Positions 60,701 through 64,000 of a stretch of DNA of 64,000 bases are shown piece after piece. The stretch lies in contig CAMPEJ010000003.1 in assembly GCA_946800325.1 (NCBI GenBank), positions 124,001 through 188,000 on the forward strand, in the 5' to 3' direction. Position numbers and translations under genes: made by a program. The DNA comes from Luzula sylvatica. Its lineage: Eukaryota > Streptophyta > Magnoliopsida > Poales > Juncaceae. The stretch's first letter is position 1. Each line of letters starts with the position of its first letter. Under the pieces are notes generated by a model. It searched no databases and was not told where the DNA came from. It was given only the letters and a program-made list of their open reading frames with translations.

Positions 60701-63700
60701 ACCAAAATTTACAAACACTAAGAAAGTTTGTTTTTCGATTCTAAACAATCTGTTTATGATTTGGGGAGTTCAAATAACGTATTTTGAGATCATTTGAATC
60801 GTATCTTTTACTACATAACATTTCACCAAAATTTACAAACACTAAGAAAGTTTGTTTTTCGATTCAAAACAATCTGTTTATGCTTTGGGGAGTTCAAATA
60901 ATGTATTTTGAGTTCATTTGAATCGTATCTTTTACCACATAACATTTCACCAAAATTTACAAACACTAAGAAAATTTGTTTTTCGATTCAAAACAATCTG
61001 TTTATGCTTTGGGGAGTTCAAATAACATATTTTTAGATCATTTGAATCGTATCTTTTACCACATAACATTTCACCAAAATTTACAAACACTAAGAAAGTT
61101 TGTTTTTCGATTCAAAACAATCTGTTTATGCTTTGGGGAGTTCAAATAACGTATTTTGAGATCATTTGAATCGTATCTTTTACTACATAACATTTCACCA
61201 AAATTTACAAACACTAAGAAAGTTTGTTTTTCGATTCAAAACAATCTGTTTATGATTTGGGGAGTTCAAATAACGTATTTTGAGATCATTTGAATCGTAT
61301 CTTTTACTACATAACATTTCACCACAATTTACAAACACTAAGAAAGTTTGTTTTTCGATTCAAAACAATCTGTTTATGTTTTGGGGAGTTCAAATAACGT
61401 ATTTTGAGATCATTTGAATCGTATATTCTACCACATAACATTTCACCAAAATTTACAAACACTAAGTAAGTTTGTTTTTCGATTCAAAACAATTTGTTTA
61501 TGCTTTGGGGAGTTCAAATAACATATTTTTAGATCATTCGAATCGTATCTTTTACCACATAACATTTCACCAAAATTTACAAACACTAAGAAAGTTTGTT
61601 TTTCGATTCCAAACAATTTGTTTATGCTTTGGGGAGTTCAAATAACGTATTTTGAGATCATTTGAATCGTATCTTTTACTACATAACATTTCACCAAAAT
61701 TTACAAACACTAAGAAAGTTTGTTTTTCGATTCAAAACAATCTGTTTATGCTTTGGGGAGTTCAAATAACGTATTTTGAGATCATTTGAATCGTATCTTT
61801 TACCACATAACATTTCACCAAAATTTACAAACACTAAGAAAGTTTGTTTATCGATTCAAAACAATCTGTTTATGCTTTGGGGAGTTCAAATAACGTATTT
61901 TGAGATCATTTGAATCGTATCTTTTACCACATAACTTTTCACCAAAATTTACAAACACTAAGACAGTTTGTTTTTCGATTCAAAACAATCTGTTCATGCT
62001 TTGGGGAGTTCAAATAACGTATTTTGAGATCATTTGAATCGTATCTTTTACCACATAATATTTCACCAAAATTTACAAACACTAAGACAGTTTGTTTTTC
62101 GATTCAAAACAATTTGTTTATGCTTTGGGGAGTTCAAATAACGTATTTTTAGATCATTTGAATCGTATTTTTTACCACATAACATTTCACCAAAATTTAC
62201 AAACACTAATAAATTTTGTTTTTCGATTCAAAACAATTTGTTTATGCTTTGGGGAGTTCAAATAACGTATTTTGAGATCATTTGAATCGTATCTTTTACC
62301 ACATAACATTTCACCAAAATTTACAAACACTAAGAAAGTTTGTTTTTCGATTCAAAACAATCTGTTTATGCTTTGGGGAGTTCAAGTAACGTATTTTGAG
62401 ATCATTTGAATCGTATCTTTTACCACATAACATTTCACCAAAATTTACAAACAATAAGAAAGTTTGTTTTTCGATTCAAAACAATCTGTTTATGCTTTGG
62501 GGAGTTCAAGTAACGTATTTTGAGATCATTTGAATCGTATCTTTTACCACATAACATTTCACCAAAATTTACAAACACTAAGACAGTTTGTTTTTCGATT
62601 CAAAACAATTTGTTTATGCTTTGGGGAGTTCAAATAACGTATTTTTAGATCATTTGAATCGTATTTTTTACCACATAACATTTCACCAAAATTTACAAAC
62701 ACTAATAAAGTTTGTTTTTCGATTCAAAACAATTTGTTTATACTTTGGGGAGTTCAAATAACGTATTTTGAGATCATTTGAATCGTATCTTTTACTACAT
62801 AACATTTCACCAAAATTTACAAACACTAAGAAAGTTTGTTTTTCGATTCTAAACAATCTGTTTATGATTTGGGGAGTTCAAATAACGTATTTTGAGATCA
62901 TTTGAATCGTATCTTTTACTACATAACATTTCACCAAAATTTACAAACACTAAGAAAGTTTGTTTTTCGATTCAAAACAATCTGTTTATGCTTTGGGGAG
63001 TTCAAATAATGTATTTTGAGTTCATTTGAATCGTATCTTTTACCACATAACATTTCACCAAAATTTACAAACACTAAGAAAATTTGTTTTTCGATTCAAA
63101 ACAATCTGTTAATGCTTTGGGGAGTTCAAATAACATATTTTTAGATCATTTGAATCGTATCTTTTACCACATAACATTTCACCAAAATTTACAAACACTA
63201 AGAAAGTTTGTTTTTCGATTCAAAACAATCTGTTTATGCTTTGGGGAGTTCAAATAACGTATTTTGAGATCATTTGAATCGTATCTTTTACTACATAACA
63301 TTTCACCACAATTTACAAACACTAAGAAAGTTTGTTTTTCGATTCAAAACAATATGTTTATGTTTTGGGGAGTTCAAATAACGTATTTTGAGATCATTTG
63401 AATCGTATATTCTACCACATAACATTTCACCAAAATTTACAAACACTAAGTAAGTTTGTTTTTCGATTCAAAACAATTTGTTTATGCTTTGGGGAGTTCA
63501 AATAACATATTTTTAGATCATTCGAATCGTATCTTTTACCACATAACATTTCACCAAAATTTACAAACACTAAGAAAGTTTGTTTTTCGATTCCAAACAA
63601 TTTGTTTATGCTTTGGGGAGTTCAAATAACGTATTTTGAGATCATTTGAATCGTATCTTTTACTACATAACATTTCACCAAAATTTACAAACACTAAGAA

Positions 63701-64000
63701 AGTTTGTTTTTCGATTCAAAACAATCTGTTTATGCTTTGGGGAGTTCAAATAACGTATTTTGAGATCATTTGAATCGTATCTTTTACCACATAACATTTC
63801 ACCAAAATTTACAAACACTAAGAAAGTTTGTTTATCGATTCAAAACAATCTGTTTATGCTTTGGGGAGTTCAAATAACGTATTTTGAGATCATTTGAATC
63901 GTATCTTTTACCACATAACTTTTCACCAAAATTTACAAACACTAAGACAGTTTGTTTTTCGATTCAAAACAATCTGTTCATGCTTTGGGGAGTTCAAATA
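51720..64000 (-). repeat. 124-bp tandem satellite, inverted orientation, block C (about 99 monomers, continues past the window)
   Basis: The same 124-bp monomer on the minus strand, unbroken to the right edge. It has its own variants (TTTGGTTATG, AATAAAGAATTTTT, GATTTTCGATTC, AAGTAAGTTTG) besides variants shared with block B. Confidence 0.97.
52591..60530 (-). repeat. Higher-order repeats in the inverted arm (3,224 and 2,356 bp offsets)
   Basis: The rare TAAAGAATTTTTAG monomer occurs at 52591, 55815 and 58171, offsets of exactly 26 and 19 monomers, with flanking variants in the same order. Further right, AAGTAAG variants at 61465 and 63449 are 16 monomers (1,984 bp) apart. The outer limits of the blocks are approximate. 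Confidence 0.65.

Noticed and set aside
14223..64000. CRISPR-like or gene-cluster interpretation of the regular repeats
   Set aside because: Units are contiguous with no unique spacers, and the whole 124 bp is repeated. This is a satellite in a plant genome.

Overview
The window is nuclear DNA from a flowering plant, probably a eudicot, though the species cannot be named from sequence alone. The signs are AT-rich intergenic DNA, GT-AG introns, CT/GA-rich leaders, a Ty1/copia element with an initiator-Met-tRNA primer site, plant L1-type LINEs, PIF/Harbinger-type nonautonomous transposons and a long tandem satellite. There is no bacterial gene, CRISPR array, rRNA or tRNA gene.

Positions 1 to about 9,080 are the edge of an ordinary gene-bearing region. 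A minus-strand gene starts here, and its first coding exon (68-139) lies behind an intron in the 5' leader. Next come a 435-bp MITE (1161-1595), long AT-rich spacer, a fragment of a second transposon family (about 4255-4350), and a complete 1,299-bp nonautonomous PIF/Harbinger-like element with TTA target duplications (5784-7082). A minus-strand set of splice-site-bounded segments without a long reading frame follows (about 7320-8706), then the 3' end of a decayed LINE with an RNase H domain (8720-9080).

From about 9,090 to 14,222 there is a broken Ty1/copia retrotransposon on the plus strand. It keeps a 5' LTR-like promoter region, a primer binding site, a leader, part of gag, protease, integrase and most of the reverse transcriptase. 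The reading frame has one frameshift and one nonsense codon, and the RNase H region and 3' LTR are missing. Its promoter region and leader carry ten pairs of a 16-bp palindrome (GTGCGTCATGACGCAC and variants). The two members of a pair are 22 bp apart in nine pairs and 21 bp in one. This is the most distinctive local pattern in the window.

From 14,223 to the right edge (64,000) everything is one 124-bp satellite, about 45 kb and roughly 360 monomers, interrupted once. The interruption is a 5'-truncated but otherwise fresh-looking L1-type LINE (24815-29579). It has an intact 1,182-codon endonuclease/reverse transcriptase frame, a 17-A tail and a perfect 13-bp target duplication made of satellite sequence. 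The satellite is direct from 14,223 to about 51,719, then switches abruptly to the opposite orientation and stays reversed to the end. Within the arrays, variant monomers recur at whole multiples of 124 bp, which shows layered higher-order duplications of 1.1 to 4.0 kb. A particular ordered set of variant monomers occurs on both sides of the orientation switch in mirror image, so the two arms are copies of related array DNA.

No gene in the window acts with another in a pathway. The story is one of chromosome structure: a gene-bearing flank, a dead retrotransposon cut off by satellite, satellite expansion by block duplication, one recent LINE insertion and one inversion.
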